Shown here: positions 22,801 to 29,183 of the stretch, one piece after another
Position numbering within the stretch: the stretch's first letter is position 1
Layout: every line of letters starts with the position of its first letter
Assembly: GCA_000934455.1 (NCBI GenBank)
Contig: KN886008.1
Span: 50,015 to 81,662 of the forward strand
Length of the DNA stretch: 31,648 nucleotides
Direction: 5' to 3'
From: Apostichopus parvimensis
Taxonomy: Eukaryota; Echinodermata; Holothuroidea; Aspidochirotida; Stichopodidae
The notes under the pieces: model-generated
The model's input: only the letters and a program-made list of their open reading frames with translations
Databases searched by the model: none
What the model was told of the DNA's origin: nothing
Program-made: the position numbers and the translations under genes

Positions 22801-25800
22801 AGGTAGCCTATTCTAGTGGGATTAAAAAATATAATCTGATTAAAAGAGAACATTTGTTGCATTTTTTATTCCTTGCCACATGCAAAATGAACTTATGCAG
22901 TGGTGATGACGTGTGGCTGTGTGTGTGTGTGTTTTGAGCTTAAGCTTGCGAAGTAGGTATTGCGTCATTCATACATATGTTGTGTTCATATATTAATTTC
23001 TCAACCAATTATAAAAAAAAATGACTGTCTTTATCACGACGGCTTGGTTATGCGCATGCAACCCCTGCACAGTAGAATATATTCAAGTAGACAGCTAACA
23101 GTTAACATTGTCAGAGTACCAATACACTAAAGGTGGCCAAATATCTCCTAAATTATCACTTAAGACATTTTCTACATGCCTTCACTCATAATTTGCAAAA
23201 TATACAACAATTTAAGGAGTTTTGAGACAAGTTAGTTGTTATTGCTGCTAGAATTTTTGGCAAAGATTTTCACTCAACACCAGTTGCGAGTTGAAGATAG
23301 ATGCTCTTTCAACCTTAGGTTTTCATTGCGAAAAAGATCGCTCTGATGTAGGCAGTGTAATGGAGTAATAGCAATATTTTTCGTGCACCAATCTGCAGCT
23401 AAAAGACAAAGTAAATAATTGGGAAAATTTACGAAGTCGCGCTAATCGACTGAGCAGCGGTTCAAAGTAGCAGTGAGGTACTGTATAGGCTGAGGAGTCA
23501 CGCACACCTAGTAACTGTAAAGGATATGCCTAGTAATTGAAAAGTCCTAATGTAATACAAGCTAAGCTTTCTTCAAAGGTATTTTTGCAGATGTCTTATT
23601 TTTAATTTTTTGAGACACTACAATAGGCCTAGCTGCTTATTTCTGATTCTGCTACAAATTTTACTTTGTTCAACACTTACTTTTGGTGGAAAATGTTTAA
23701 ATTTCATACTGCATAGAACATAATTTTCCAATGTGTAATACGTAGCAACATGTATCTGCCCAAGTTCCTAACCTTTGTTCACATAAAGTATTGACGTTGT
23801 AGATCTGTACTATGGAGACCTGAATAGCAATCACAGTGCCGAGTGAATTTTGCGTTTTCGCGAGTATATTTTTAGTCTCGGTCACCAGATAGCGAGTCCT
23901 TTAAAAAATGTGTCGAGGCTTGAGAAGAAGCCTGTTGTCTTTGGTAGAGATCAATCTGTATGCTGAATACAAGAAAAGTGTCCATCTTGGTTATCAGCTG
24001 CCAACGTGAATATTGTTCGTCATATATCTCAATGCTTTCTACTGGACTACTTTGAAGTATGTTGTTCATCCTGGCTATACGCTACAACCTAGTGTATCAT
24101 ATCATATAAGATTATTCATGTAGCATCATCGAAACCACAATGCAGTTTTGCTGTCTGGGTAGGTTATCCTGTACTGCATACTTTGTTTAACCAGTCTTTG
24201 TACTCTCCCTTGAAGAGGCCATGTTATGTAAAATCCAACTAATTGAGAGTAACTTCCTCTGAATCTATGAGAAAATCTATGTTCAAAACTATTCTCATCA
24301 CCTTCAAAACCTCAAGGACTAATTAGAAATTAACAAAACAGACCTCTGAAATGAGATTTCAAAGCAACACAATGATGACGTCATATAAGGAACACAAGTC
24401 CAAAGCACTGGCATGTACCGGATGCGCGATCATACCGTCACACATACACGCACATTTACACTGAGAGAACAACCACTGTATTACGCTATATCGTTAGAAA
24501 TTTCAACATGTAAAATATCCGACAAAAAGGCCGGTTCGTTGTGTTGTTGGTGGCTGCAGTAATGTCATAACCCATGCAATTAGCCTTTATCTATGGCCGA
24601 AGGACGAAAAAACATGGCGATTATGATCAAGTTAGTGCAGAACACCAGCGCAAATTTCACTTCAATTTCACTTCAGCCAGTATACAGCTCCGTATGTAGC
24701 AAACACTTCACGGAAGCAGACTACGATCCCTCCTTTCTACTGAAATAAAACAAATGGGCTTCAACAGGTTAACATAAACGAGTCGTTCTTCCTGGCAAGT
24801 ACCCCACATTAAAAACTCCGAAGACCAGATCGGGGAACAGGAAACCTCCAGTGGGACAAGTGGCGATCCTTTAGAGGAAGCACGACCGAGCACTAGTAAT
24901 TGGCCTAGTAGTACTAGTATTAGCGTTATTACACTGAAGGCGCAAAAGACGAAGAGTTTTTGCTGTATCATCTAAGTTAACACCCCATTCATTGCCCTAT
25001 TGTGTAGTAATAAGCTATGAGGTTAGCTTCAGAAGAGATGGTTTACATCTTCTGGTGAAAAATCTCAGTGCCCCAATTTATTTCAAGAATATGATGGGTC
25101 ACTTAGTTATGGCAATAATATTTCTTATTTGTATTCCAGGAAAACCATTTTTTGTTGGGGAGGGAGTGGGGTGATAGGGATGGGTCAAAATAAGTAGTTA
25201 ATAAGATTATATTCCAAAGGGTGTTTTAATCTCACAGAGATTTATTTTAAACAGTCACAGAGCCAAAAGTACACACAATGTAGTTCAAATCTTAAATCAT
25301 TGAACAAAGTTTATTCAATATCGGTTCTAGACAATCATTCTGGACAATCTGACCTAACCAACATTAACAACAATCATTGCATTATATGACATGAAAGTAA
25401 GACTGTACTTTCCATAGACAATATCATTCTTAAATTGCACTGATGTGATTCGTGACATCAAAGGAGGTTTAAAGGAAAACAACTCACATGAAATTTTTGG
25501 CTTTAAGCCTACAAAACAGATGCATGTCCATCGCTATCAATCGTTGTTGTGACAAATTAATTAGAATAAACCAGAAGCAAATACAATAAAGGGTAATTCA
25601 AACCAAGAAACACACGAATCACAGCATCACACGAATTAAAACATTAGGAGACCATTTACAGGGTGTACTGCTGAGTTACTGAAGAAAGATGGTAAAACAT
25701 ACCACCTGCTGCTGAAGAGTTCTGATGCCTCCATTGGTGTTTATTATGACTTTCTGTCAAATATCAATGGAGATATGGATATTTTGGCTTCCCGATTAAA

Positions 25801-28800
25801 GGTAAGAAGCAAACATGTGTGGGAGGTAAATTCTCCAAAAGGTAAATCCCCATTCACCTTTGCACATATTACATGATATCACGGTCACGCAAATACATGT
25901 GTTCAAATGCTTCAAAACATGCTTTTTCTTTTCATTGTTGATGTTGGGTCTGGAAAATTATCATTTGATCCTTAAAAGTGTTGAATTTCAATATATCAAC
26001 ACTTAGGGAACCCTGATGGATTGATAGTCCAACACAATCATAGAATAGAAAAGGTGTTTCTGGAGGGATTTCTGAACCAAGGCTTCCTATACAATCCTGT
26101 GTACTGACCATTGGCTGGAAACTCACTTCTGATCCTTTGGACTACATATGATGGTAGCACAACCCTGACATGTCTTGCTAGGAACCCCCAGCACCAGCAC
26201 CTGTTGACGGTAGGCTAGGTAGCTGTACTGCCTGAAAAAAAAATAGGAAAGTTCAGATGTATTAATGTGGGCCCATGATGTCCACAATAACAAGCAGTGA
26301 TACAATGTACAGTTATGGTTACATTTGTTGTGAATTTACACCGTCCATGTTTCATAAAACATTCTTCACAATTTCAGACAATTGATTTGCAAAACTCCAG
26401 GCCTAAGTACTAACCTAATAATAATGAGTATAAAAAGACACATACGCCTAACTAACACGGCTGCATAATGCAGTTTACATCCCCGAGCCAAACTTTCAGT
26501 ATCCAACCAACCCTGCTAGTAGTAGTACTACGCAGCATACTGTACATGTGTGATGTACTCTCATTAGCAGCACCAGGGTAGTACAATACATAGCCAACAC
26601 ACTGTACATATGGGTTGTACGGATTCTATGGTTGTTAGTCACCGGGTTAGGTAGTTCCGCTAATTCCAACAACACATGCAAAAAATGGACTAGATTTTTA
26701 AATATTTTTCTTCGTTACAAAATTCTTACCGCATTGTATGTTCCTTGCAATAGTTTCGAACGGTTTTCTTCTTCAATATGTCGTGGAGCTTCAATTTCGG
26801 CTCGTTTAACAAGCTCAAACTGATACGGTGCTATCCCTAACGGTAACAGCTCAGGTCCACCCTCAACGTTTGGTTCAAAGTGGGCATGATCATAGCCTTC
26901 ACGCTCCGCTTCAAAGATGCGAAAGGACACTCTAATTCTAGCCCAATTTCACTGCTTGGTGAAGAACCACTATCAGTTTGAACTTCGGTTGCCGCATTTA
27001 ATTCTTGATCTGTCATTCCACGGGAAATTTAGATTTGATTTCGCACTGACTCGATATCGATTTTTGTGTAGTATGTACACTTGTCGAATGTTAACGTACG
27101 TGTATATATGGTCGGAGGTAACAGCGAGAGCACATCGTGTTCCTTACATGACGTTGCTAACGTCATGAGATTAGGAACATTTTTTGGGCAAACTTTTCAA
27201 GCCTCGAAGAGGGTAAATTAATTCTCAATTTTCGACTGGAAAAAAATCAAGTTTTTAATTGGCAGAATGGTTGATATATGTTATAGAGAACACGCTTAGA
27301 TGAATCCCTAAAAGATTGGACGTTGAAATTTTCTTGTCATGGCCACTTTAAACACTTTTCCAAAAGTCTTTGGTAATATTGCCCATTAACAATGATAGTC
27401 TGAGTGGATATGTTACTCAATTAATTTGAAGTTTATTTCAAAACAATTGTAGTCTACATGTCACAATTGTGGAAATATTTGTTATTTTCTAGCTTAAGGT
27501 CATAAGAAAGGTGAGTCTTGTTATTCACACGGTATAGGTCCACAATCAGTTAAAAAACTCATCAGGAAGATAAGAATTTTATCATTTTTGGTTTCGATGA
27601 TAGTTGTAACCTTTGCATTCATGATGGCGTATGCATGGGTGTATTTGGGTGTGTGTGTATGCGTTTGTGACGCCCAGCTTACAGTAAAAAGTAGCAGTAA
27701 ACACGATATCTCATGAAGAGAAGGTCGGACCAATTTCATATATAGTGTGCAGAAGTACCACATTGTGTACAAGCAGCCTATTGTTTTGGTGGAGGCTAAA
27801 GGTCATTTGGGGTAACCAGGGGTCAAATTGTGAAAACCTTGTAAACATGATATCTCAATTTTGGAAGCTCTGGCAGATCTCATACTTGGTATGAAGGTGT
27901 ATAACATTGAATACAAGAAGCCTATTGATTGTTGTGGAGGTCAAAGGTCATTTGAGAACATTAGGTCAAATTCTGAAAGCCTTGTAAACATGATATTGCA
28001 AGAAGGGAACCTTGGAAAGATCTCATATTTGGTTTGTAGATGTACCATATCAAACTTAAGGACACTATTATTGCTTTTGGTGAAGGTCATAGGTCATTTG
28101 AAGTCAACAAACTCCAAACATTTACTTCACTCCCCTCGTCTCTCTACACTAACACACCTTCCTAAACATAATATCGCAAGGGAAGCTTGGAAAGATTGCA
28201 TATTTGGTATGTAAGTGTACCACATTGAGTACAAGAAGTCTACTGTTGTGGGCGGCGGTCAATGGTCGTTTGAGTTCACCAGGGGTTAAATTGTGAAGAC
28301 CATGTTTTACACAATATTTCAACAAAGACATGTCATATTTAAAGTATGTTGATGTATCTATCACATTTAGTACAAGAAGCCTGTTGTTGAGGTCATAGGT
28401 CACTTCAGGACAGCCTGTGTCATTGTGAATGTATTGTTTGTCACATCACATTGCTTATCACTGTATTACTAAGATCAAGTATGTTGTACACCCTGACTAT
28501 ACATTATGTCAGATTCATGAAGAAACCTGCTCGTATTACATCATTGAAACCACTGTGCATTTTTGCATTCTGGTTATCTATATGGTTGTAACTGCCTTCA
28601 TTTTAAGGCCTTCTGCAATTTGTTGTCAATAGGCAAACTAATCGCTAAAATAAAAGAGATGTAACTCCACTCCAGTGGAAATTAGATTCCACTCTGGACA
28701 TGAATACTCAACAAATATATTATTTCTTTGATTGCAGACTCAGGAGTCCAACCGATAAAAATTAAACACAGAAATGAAGATAGAGAAACAAGTTCAAGCA

Positions 28801-29183
28801 AATACCATGTAAAGCACAAACATCTTGAAGACAGAGAGAGAGAAAGAGAATCAGTCGGAATGGGAAGAGGCCAAAGCATAAACATCCTTAAGACAGAGAA
28901 AAGGATAGCTTCAGTCAGAAGAAGAAGAGGGCAAAGGACAAGCATCATGAAGTCAAGAGAAAGAGTTTCAGTTGGTAGAGGAAGAGGACAAAGCAAAATC
29001 AGCTTGACAACAGAGACAGAAGGAGCATCAGTTGGTAGAGGAACAGGGCAAAGCACAAGCACCATGAAGTTAAGAGAAAGAGCATCAGTTGGTAGAGGAA
29101 GAGGACAAAGCAAAAACAGCTTGACATCAGAGACAGAAGAGCGTCAGTTGGTGGAGGAACAGGGCAAAGCACAAGCACCATGA
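4595..29183 (+). CDS. NLRP1-like NLR: DED-DED-NACHT-LRR-ZU5-UPA-Death
   Basis: Predicted cytosolic innate-immune receptor. Proposed exons: 4595-4859, 7354-7665, 8262-10216, 11048-11250, 11605-11678, 11833-11894, 12849-12882, 13896-14080, 14574-14607, 16584-16904, 17680-17900, 17996-18130, 18471-18620, 19966-20088, 20670-20901, 22562-22714, 28738-29183. Every junction is GT-AG and phase-compatible, and the joined frame is open for about 1634 codons. Approximate model residues: DED-like 1-88 and 89-190, NACHT from about 260, winged helix around 712, LRR-like 845-957, ZU5 1050-1180, UPA 1190-1317, Death 1359-1435, repeat tail to 1634. Known of the families: NACHT is the nucleotide switch, ZU5-UPA can self-cleave, and death folds recruit signalling partners. 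Inferred: a DED/Death version of NLRP1. Uncertain points are the missing start exon, the small exons 7 and 9, and whether exon 17 belongs to this gene. Confidence 0.75.
5265..6730. repeat. Composite dispersed repeat, copy 2, with 145-bp tandem
   Basis: Within intron 1. The motif GCTTGGACCAATCTCATATT recurs at 5291, 5436 and 5581, an exact 145-base spacing. The first two units are almost identical, which points to recent tandem duplication. The block at 5660-6020 matches 3480-3790. The blocks at 6140-6560 and 6600-6730 match 23120-23640 and the start of 23640-24160. The 100-codon open frame at 5704-6006 lies inside the repeat and its paralogous copy at 3540-3780 is not open, so I do not call it a gene. 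Confidence 0.75.
6731..7353. other. Rest of intron 1, nothing recognised
   Basis: AT-rich intron sequence ending in a long T-rich tract and CAG acceptor at 7351-7353. No other feature is seen. Confidence 0.5.
7354..7665 (+). CDS. NLR exon 2: second DED-like domain
   Basis: The acceptor is TTTAACGTTTCAG and the donor is GAAG|GTAAAG. The exon enters and leaves in phase 1. About 104 codons begin at GDETSYGRFL and form helices typical of a DED: a YGRFLVDLSSHLLLSLPRKL first part, a KKAVITSQTPGISFLLTLED middle, then INPFDVEKLVTPLKQYQL and a final helix VQAVAKVQEYQTLVDER. The LLTLEDMEVINP segment occupies the RxDLL position. Together with exon 1 this makes a tandem DED, as in caspase-8, c-FLIP and many invertebrate DED-NACHT proteins. 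It would be expected to recruit DED adaptors or caspases by homotypic contact. Confidence 0.72.
7666..8261. other. NLR intron 2, nothing recognised
   Basis: The intron ends in CTTCTCTCCTTCTGCAG. The part from 8081 is open in frame with exon 3, but its composition is not domain-like and a strong phase-1 acceptor at 8260-8261 matches exon 2. I therefore treat 8081-8261 as intron. Confidence 0.6.
8262..10216 (+). CDS. NLR exon 3: NACHT NTPase and winged-helix region
   Basis: A single 1955-base exon that starts in phase 1 and ends in phase 0 at AAAG|GTATAG. A helical pre-NACHT segment leads to Walker A GDPGSGKT (8510-8533), followed by LAYDW typical of NLRs. Walker B is IVLDGLEEY (8738-8764) and sensor 1 is VVLTSRSDF (near 8845). 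An NPLLFVYI motif corresponds to the GxP/NPL region. The winged-helix signature VKFLHKVIQEWFAAKHF lies near 9800-9855. The P-loop Lys and Thr are present, so ATP or dATP binding is expected. Unusual features are a Glu- and Ser-rich insertion (about 9310-9800) and an in-frame tandem duplication inside it. The exon has no introns, as is common for NACHT exons. Confidence 0.9.
9422..9860 (+). repeat. In-frame tandem duplication in NACHT exon
   Basis: The block starting AGTTCGTCTGAAGCAGCAATG at 9422 recurs at 9650, a 228-base (76-codon) spacing. The second copy lacks 15 bases (codons for DEENP), so later positions are 213 bases apart. Similarity is very high over the first part (SSSEAAMI..GQDDILS, SDRGSSTDN) and extends to the winged-helix motif. 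Copy 1 reads VIQEPFADN where copy 2 keeps the canonical VIQEWFAAKHF. Both duplication and deletion keep the frame. Confidence 0.85.
10217..11047. other. NLR intron 3
   Basis: Contains a short CA microsatellite near 10290-10305 and an A-run near 10646-10657. No gene or RNA is seen. It ends in a T-rich tract and ACACAG acceptor. Confidence 0.55.
11048..11250 (+). CDS. NLR exon 4: LRR-like segment
   Basis: The acceptor is CTTTTTACACAG and the donor is the strong GTAAGT at 11251. It enters in phase 0 and leaves in phase 2. The 67 codons begin IRIGTLRLVDLV and contain ITLECLPTLKVIEVSRWDM, followed by EEDFEELIKFITQCKLLNKA. This alternation of short beta-like and helix-like segments (L..L..L.v.. 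then F.eLi.fI.qC..L) is typical of the degenerate leucine-rich region after NACHT in invertebrate NLRs. Individual repeats are hard to define. Confidence 0.7.
11251..11604. other. NLR intron 4, nothing recognised
   Basis: AT-rich intron, GTAAGT to AACAG, without recognisable content. Confidence 0.5.
11605..11678 (+). CDS. NLR exon 5: LRR-like continuation
   Basis: A 74-base exon entering in phase 2 after TTATGTTAACAG and leaving in phase 1 at CAA|GTATGT. It encodes FLSFPSPPPLLTDKKVLSSM and a few further residues, which follow directly on the helix ending in exon 4. Another GT donor inside the exon (after AAGAAG) would leave in phase 0 and would not fit the next exon, so the later donor is chosen. 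Confidence 0.6.
11833..11894 (+). CDS. NLR exon 6: LRR-like end
   Basis: A 62-base exon with acceptor TTTCATTTGTCAG and donor CCG|GTAAAC, phase 1 to 0. It encodes IEWIIGDRIVHTLDKKSGEWP. The beginning (LTSIEWIIGDRIV across the junction) has the look of an LRR beta strand, as in other NLRs. Without splicing the frame stops eight codons later. Confidence 0.55.
12015..12044 (+). CDS. Possible 30-base microexon of the NLR gene
   Basis: ATTTTATGTATTAG precedes and GTATGA follows an open 30-base segment encoding LYINKRKGSE, phase 0 to 0. It could be inserted between exons 6 and 7 without changing the frame and would extend the basic linker. Support is only the two splice-like borders and phase, so it may be chance. 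Confidence 0.2.
12490..12690 (-). mobile_element. SINE-like remnant in NLR intron 6
   Basis: On the minus strand, a degenerate B-box-like stretch (GAGTTGCAGGTTGAATTGC) is followed by a segment resembling the conserved core of vertebrate and invertebrate SINEs: AAGGCACTTCAATCTC, then ACCCAGGATGATAAATG. The plus strand has an open frame through the same bases that looks protein-like by chance. I recognise the SINE core pattern from general knowledge; ends and target duplications cannot be defined. The rest of the 11895-12848 intron shows nothing else apart from the possible microexon. Confidence 0.45.
12849..12882 (+). CDS. NLR exon 7: short linker exon
   Basis: A 34-base exon between CTTCCACAG and ACAG|GTAAAA, phase 0 to 1, encoding MQFRSTPHQIT plus one base. 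It is exactly what is needed to link exon 6 (phase 0) to exon 8 (phase 1). No domain can be assigned. Its reality rests on clean splice signals and phase. Confidence 0.45.
12883..13895. other. NLR intron 7, nothing recognised
   Basis: Very AT-rich sequence. The open frame at 13059-13256 is not domain-like and I do not call it a gene. Confidence 0.5.
13896..14080 (+). CDS. NLR exon 8: basic linker
   Basis: The acceptor is TCACCTTGCAG and the donor is AAAG|GTATTT, phase 1 to 0. Its 62 codons are rich in Lys and Arg: RRSARLREKKKAKERTST, then a polar stretch with ITKKKH and ending QTPQTTK. It is low complexity and probably disordered, and the basic cluster could act as a nuclear localisation signal. 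It sits between the LRR-like part and the ZU5 domain, where NLRP1 also has a linker. GC content is higher than in the surrounding introns. Confidence 0.65.
14574..14607 (+). CDS. NLR exon 9: short linker exon
   Basis: A 34-base exon between CAAAACTTAG and GCAT|GTAAGT, phase 0 to 1, encoding ASQIFTQGETA plus one base. It supplies the 0-to-1 phase change needed between exon 8 and the ZU5 exon and has a strong donor. A competing candidate at 14761-14803 changes phase 1 to 2 and cannot be placed. Confidence 0.45.
14608..15650. other. First part of NLR intron 9, nothing recognised
   Basis: AT-rich sequence. The open frame at 15221-15565 is hydrophobic and T-rich, without domain features, and is probably chance. 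Confidence 0.5.
15651..16243. mobile_element. MITE-like unit with 18-bp perfect inverted repeats
   Basis: CTTAAAGCAGCATTTTGC at 15651-15668 is the exact reverse complement of the 18 bases at 16226-16243. The 593-base unit between has no transposase frame, so it fits a non-autonomous DNA element. I could not find an obvious target-site duplication at these ends, so the true termini may be a little outside. The minus-strand open frame at 15539-15889 overlaps one end and is probably not a gene. Confidence 0.55.
16244..16335 (+). repeat. Short element tail of GCGCTATAAAAT type
   Basis: CACTTTGAGATATTTTCTG is followed by AAGCGCTATAAAATATATATG and a TTGTTATTA tail. This resembles the 3' end of a common class of short dispersed elements. 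The reverse complement of 29299-29375 (GTGCTATATAAAATAAGTAT) looks related. Confidence 0.35.
16584..16904 (+). CDS. NLR exon 10: ZU5 domain, main part
   Basis: The acceptor is GTGTACATTGCAG and the donor is GAAG|GTAAAA, phase 1 to 1. The signature GGRLDIPDTGVSLEIPSGAL near the start is the classical opening of ZU5 domains in UNC5, ankyrin, PIDD and NLRP1. It is followed by beta-strand-like segments FIQMIIIPP, SSLVVELLPSNLNLLKPAIL and LPHCLVLKKGCEWKAKIYRS. These correspond to the usual order of a sandwich fold, including the hPxhltLPHC motif. An alternative donor at 16940 would stop in phase 0 and break the continuation, so 16904 is chosen. Confidence 0.88.
16905..17679. other. NLR intron 10, nothing recognised
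   Basis: AT-rich; open frames at 16863-17111 and on the minus strand at 17379-17567 are not domain-like. Confidence 0.5.
17680..17900 (+). CDS. NLR exon 11: end of ZU5 with HFS motif, start of UPA
   Basis: The acceptor is GTTTTATTTTAG and the donor is GTG|GTGAGC, phase 1 to 0. The exon encodes PQWEEQSSTPYKLCELNCVI and then EIQHFSWYKYKVYAQI. His-Phe-Ser lies at 17757-17765. In PIDD and Nup98 the same HF|S motif is the autoproteolysis site, and NLRP1 and CARD8 cleave at SF|S in the equivalent place. Cleavage here would fall between the Phe (17760-17762) and the Ser (17763-17765), about model residues 1176 and 1177. The remainder (KNIIMYAATRCGLMDSIFLD) begins the UPA domain. Confidence 0.85.
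17996..18130 (+). CDS. NLR exon 12: UPA domain, middle
   Basis: The acceptor is CTGTTTTCAAAG and the donor is CAG|GTATGT, 135 bases, phase 0 to 0. It encodes 45 residues including LLHVQPTVFKNDGNSLNILL and then EKFEPMNWTY. Its position between the ZU5 end and the next exon, and the beta-rich pattern, fit the UPA domain, the partner of ZU5 in UNC5, PIDD, ankyrin and NLRP1. Confidence 0.75.
18131..18470. other. NLR intron 12, nothing recognised
   Basis: Short AT-rich intron ending in a pyrimidine tract and CTCAG. Confidence 0.55.
18471..18620 (+). CDS. NLR exon 13: UPA domain, end
   Basis: The acceptor is TTCTACCTCAG and the donor is AAG|GTTTGA, 150 bases, phase 0 to 0. It encodes ISFEDVAISPWYFCTFVLD, then a Cys-rich ECRGSDACICYC and a final TNLRDFIFQLK. 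The pattern of I.F.di..SPW..C.F.L, then C......I.. and a closing strand, is the usual end of UPA domains. Confidence 0.78.
18621..19965. other. NLR intron 13, nothing recognised
   Basis: AT-rich, no clear repeat, RNA or coding signal on either strand. Confidence 0.5.
19966..20088 (+). CDS. NLR exon 14: polar linker between UPA and Death
   Basis: The acceptor is CTTAACTAG and the donor is GAG|GTAAAT, 41 codons, phase 0 to 0. It begins APDPSSVKQPSTSNRQEDER and is Ser-, Arg- and Glu-rich, so it is probably disordered. Its position matches the flexible linker before the C-terminal death fold in NLRP1 and PIDD. Confidence 0.65.
20089..20669. other. NLR intron 14, nothing recognised
   Basis: No feature recognised. 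Confidence 0.5.
20670..20901 (+). CDS. NLR exon 15: Death domain
   Basis: The acceptor is CTTTCTGAATAG and the donor is CAAG|GTAAGT, phase 0 to 1. About 77 codons form a complete Death domain: REWKTVGRKLNIGEPKLQAI (helices 1-2 with the conserved W..LgR.Lgi), DTDYRTAQEKCYQMLLAWQQ (helices 3-4 with the cYqmLlaW pattern), ASYRLLGEALITAGRKDLYE (helices 5-6). It would act as the signalling module, and after ZU5 cleavage it would sit on the C-terminal fragment. Death rather than CARD is supported by the W at the start of the first helix and the LLAWQ in the fourth. Confidence 0.92.
20902..22561. other. NLR intron 15, nothing recognised
   Basis: AT-rich, 1.66 kb. A GGCCTGAAGAAGTCTCAG stretch near 21085 looks like an eroded dispersed repeat but cannot be defined. 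No gene or RNA is seen. Confidence 0.5.
22562..22714 (+). CDS. NLR exon 16: post-Death acidic/polar tail
   Basis: The acceptor is ATCTTTCATCAG and the donor is TCAG|GTTTGT, phase 1 to 1. It encodes about 51 residues beginning GDHHYEQRYGDNSQEGRRSI and rich in Glu, Arg and Ser. No domain is recognised. If the donor is not used, the frame continues for five codons to a TGA at 22729-22731, giving a short alternative C-terminus about 55 residues after the Death domain. Confidence 0.6.
22715..23119. other. Start of last intron, TG microsatellite
   Basis: A short (TG)n run near 22915-22932. Nothing else recognised. Confidence 0.5.
23120..24165. repeat. Composite dispersed repeat, copy 3
   Basis: The block at 23120-23640 matches 6140-6560. 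The block at 23640-24160 matches 3790-4460, with the shared start TTTACTTTG(TT)CAACACTT, the shared ATCTGTACTATGGAGAC and the shared end around CATCGAAACC.CAATGCA. The three copies define a larger element of at least 1 kb without a recognisable coding frame. Confidence 0.7.
24537..24900 (+). pseudogene. Broken THAP-domain sequence
   Basis: One frame reads RCVVGGCSN from 24537 and continues to YLWPKDEKTWRL before a stop. After a frame change, VCSKHFTEADYDPSFLLK follows (about 24690-24745). A further fragment has LPGKYPTLKTPKTRSGN (near 24790-24840). The C-x4-C opening, a central W and the closing C-x2-H-F are the zinc-binding frame of THAP domains, here interrupted by stops and frame changes. 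THAP domains occur in P-element-type transposases and in host genes, and no transposase catalytic part is visible. It is probably a dead transposon or gene fragment. The minus-strand open frame at 24708-24971 is a shadow. Confidence 0.65.
24980..25661. other. Intergenic/intronic, nothing recognised
   Basis: AT-rich; no feature seen apart from the acceptor-like CATTTACAG before 25662. Confidence 0.5.
25662..25801 (+). CDS. Orphan candidate exon
   Basis: An acceptor-like CATTTACAG precedes and the strong donor AAAG|GTAAGA follows an open 140-base segment. Its phase at the start is 1, matching exon 16. It encodes TAELLKKDGKTYHLLLKSSD and then a helical SIGVYYDFLSNINGDM followed by DILASRLK. It looks like helical protein but I cannot name the domain; a partial death-fold is one possibility. 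It ends in phase 0, so it cannot join exon 17 (phase 1) without another exon. It could be an alternative exon of the NLR gene, part of another gene, or a relic. Confidence 0.35.
26038..27016 (-). pseudogene. Broken P2X7 C-terminal-domain-like sequence
   Basis: On the minus strand, an ATG at 27016 opens MTDQELNAATEVQ. A different frame then gives GYDHAHFEPN and LLPLGIAPYQFELVKRAE, with AEIEAPRHIEEENRSKLLQG before a donor GCG|GTAAGA (26730/26729). A second block begins after TTTTTTTCAG at 26231: YSYLAYRQQ in one frame, then WCWGFLARHVRVVLPSYVV and RIRSEFPANGQYTGLY in another, ending at TGA 26040-26038. The APYQFE block and the RVVLPSxVVxxIRxxFP..YTG block resemble the P2X7 intracellular-type domain of a large invertebrate and fish family. 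The Cys-rich middle is not found, and two frame changes are needed, so it appears dead or misassembled. Confidence 0.45.
26310..26700. other. Nothing recognised
   Basis: Lies between the two blocks of the minus-strand relic; the expected Cys-rich exon was looked for and not seen. Confidence 0.45.
27020..27645. other. Nothing firmly recognised
   Basis: AT-rich. An 18-base open segment at 27493-27510 between TTATTTTCTAG and GTGAGT looks like a microexon, but nothing connects it. Confidence 0.4.
27650..28620. repeat. GGTCA-rich tandem repeat, diverged
   Basis: About five diverged units of the same family as 5276-5640: each has a GGAAGCT.TGG..(A/C)..ATCTCATA.TTGGT core, ACAAGAAGCCTATTG and then a GGTCAAAGGTCATTT block. 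Cores lie near 27718, 27862, 28005, 28183 and 28325. A perfect DR1 motif (AGGTCAAAGGTCA) is at 27938-27950. The 117-codon open frame at 27861-28214 and the minus-strand frame at 28149-28403 are made of this repeat and are not called as genes. A TG-rich stretch lies at 27645-27670. Confidence 0.75.
28738..29183 (+). CDS. NLR exon 17 (terminal): Arg/Ser-rich repeat tail
   Basis: The acceptor is CTTTGATTGCAG and the exon enters in phase 1, matching the donor at 22714; TGA is at 29181-29183. It encodes about 147 residues: a charged start (DSGVQPIKIKHRNEDRETSS), a Glu/Arg cluster (LEDREREREVS-type), then repeats of ASVGRGRGQSK.SLT.ETEG alternating with ASVGRGTGQSTSTMK.RER. The repeat unit is 117 bases (39 codons). 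The last 15 residues are in a shifted frame because one base is missing near 29139. It may be an RGG-like, disordered, possibly nucleic-acid- or phosphate-binding tail. Assignment to the NLR gene rests on phase and absence of another gene, over a 6-kb intron. Confidence 0.5.

Noticed and set aside
27861-28214. 117-codon open frame
   Set aside because: Composed of diverged GGTCA repeat units; not conserved as a frame between units.
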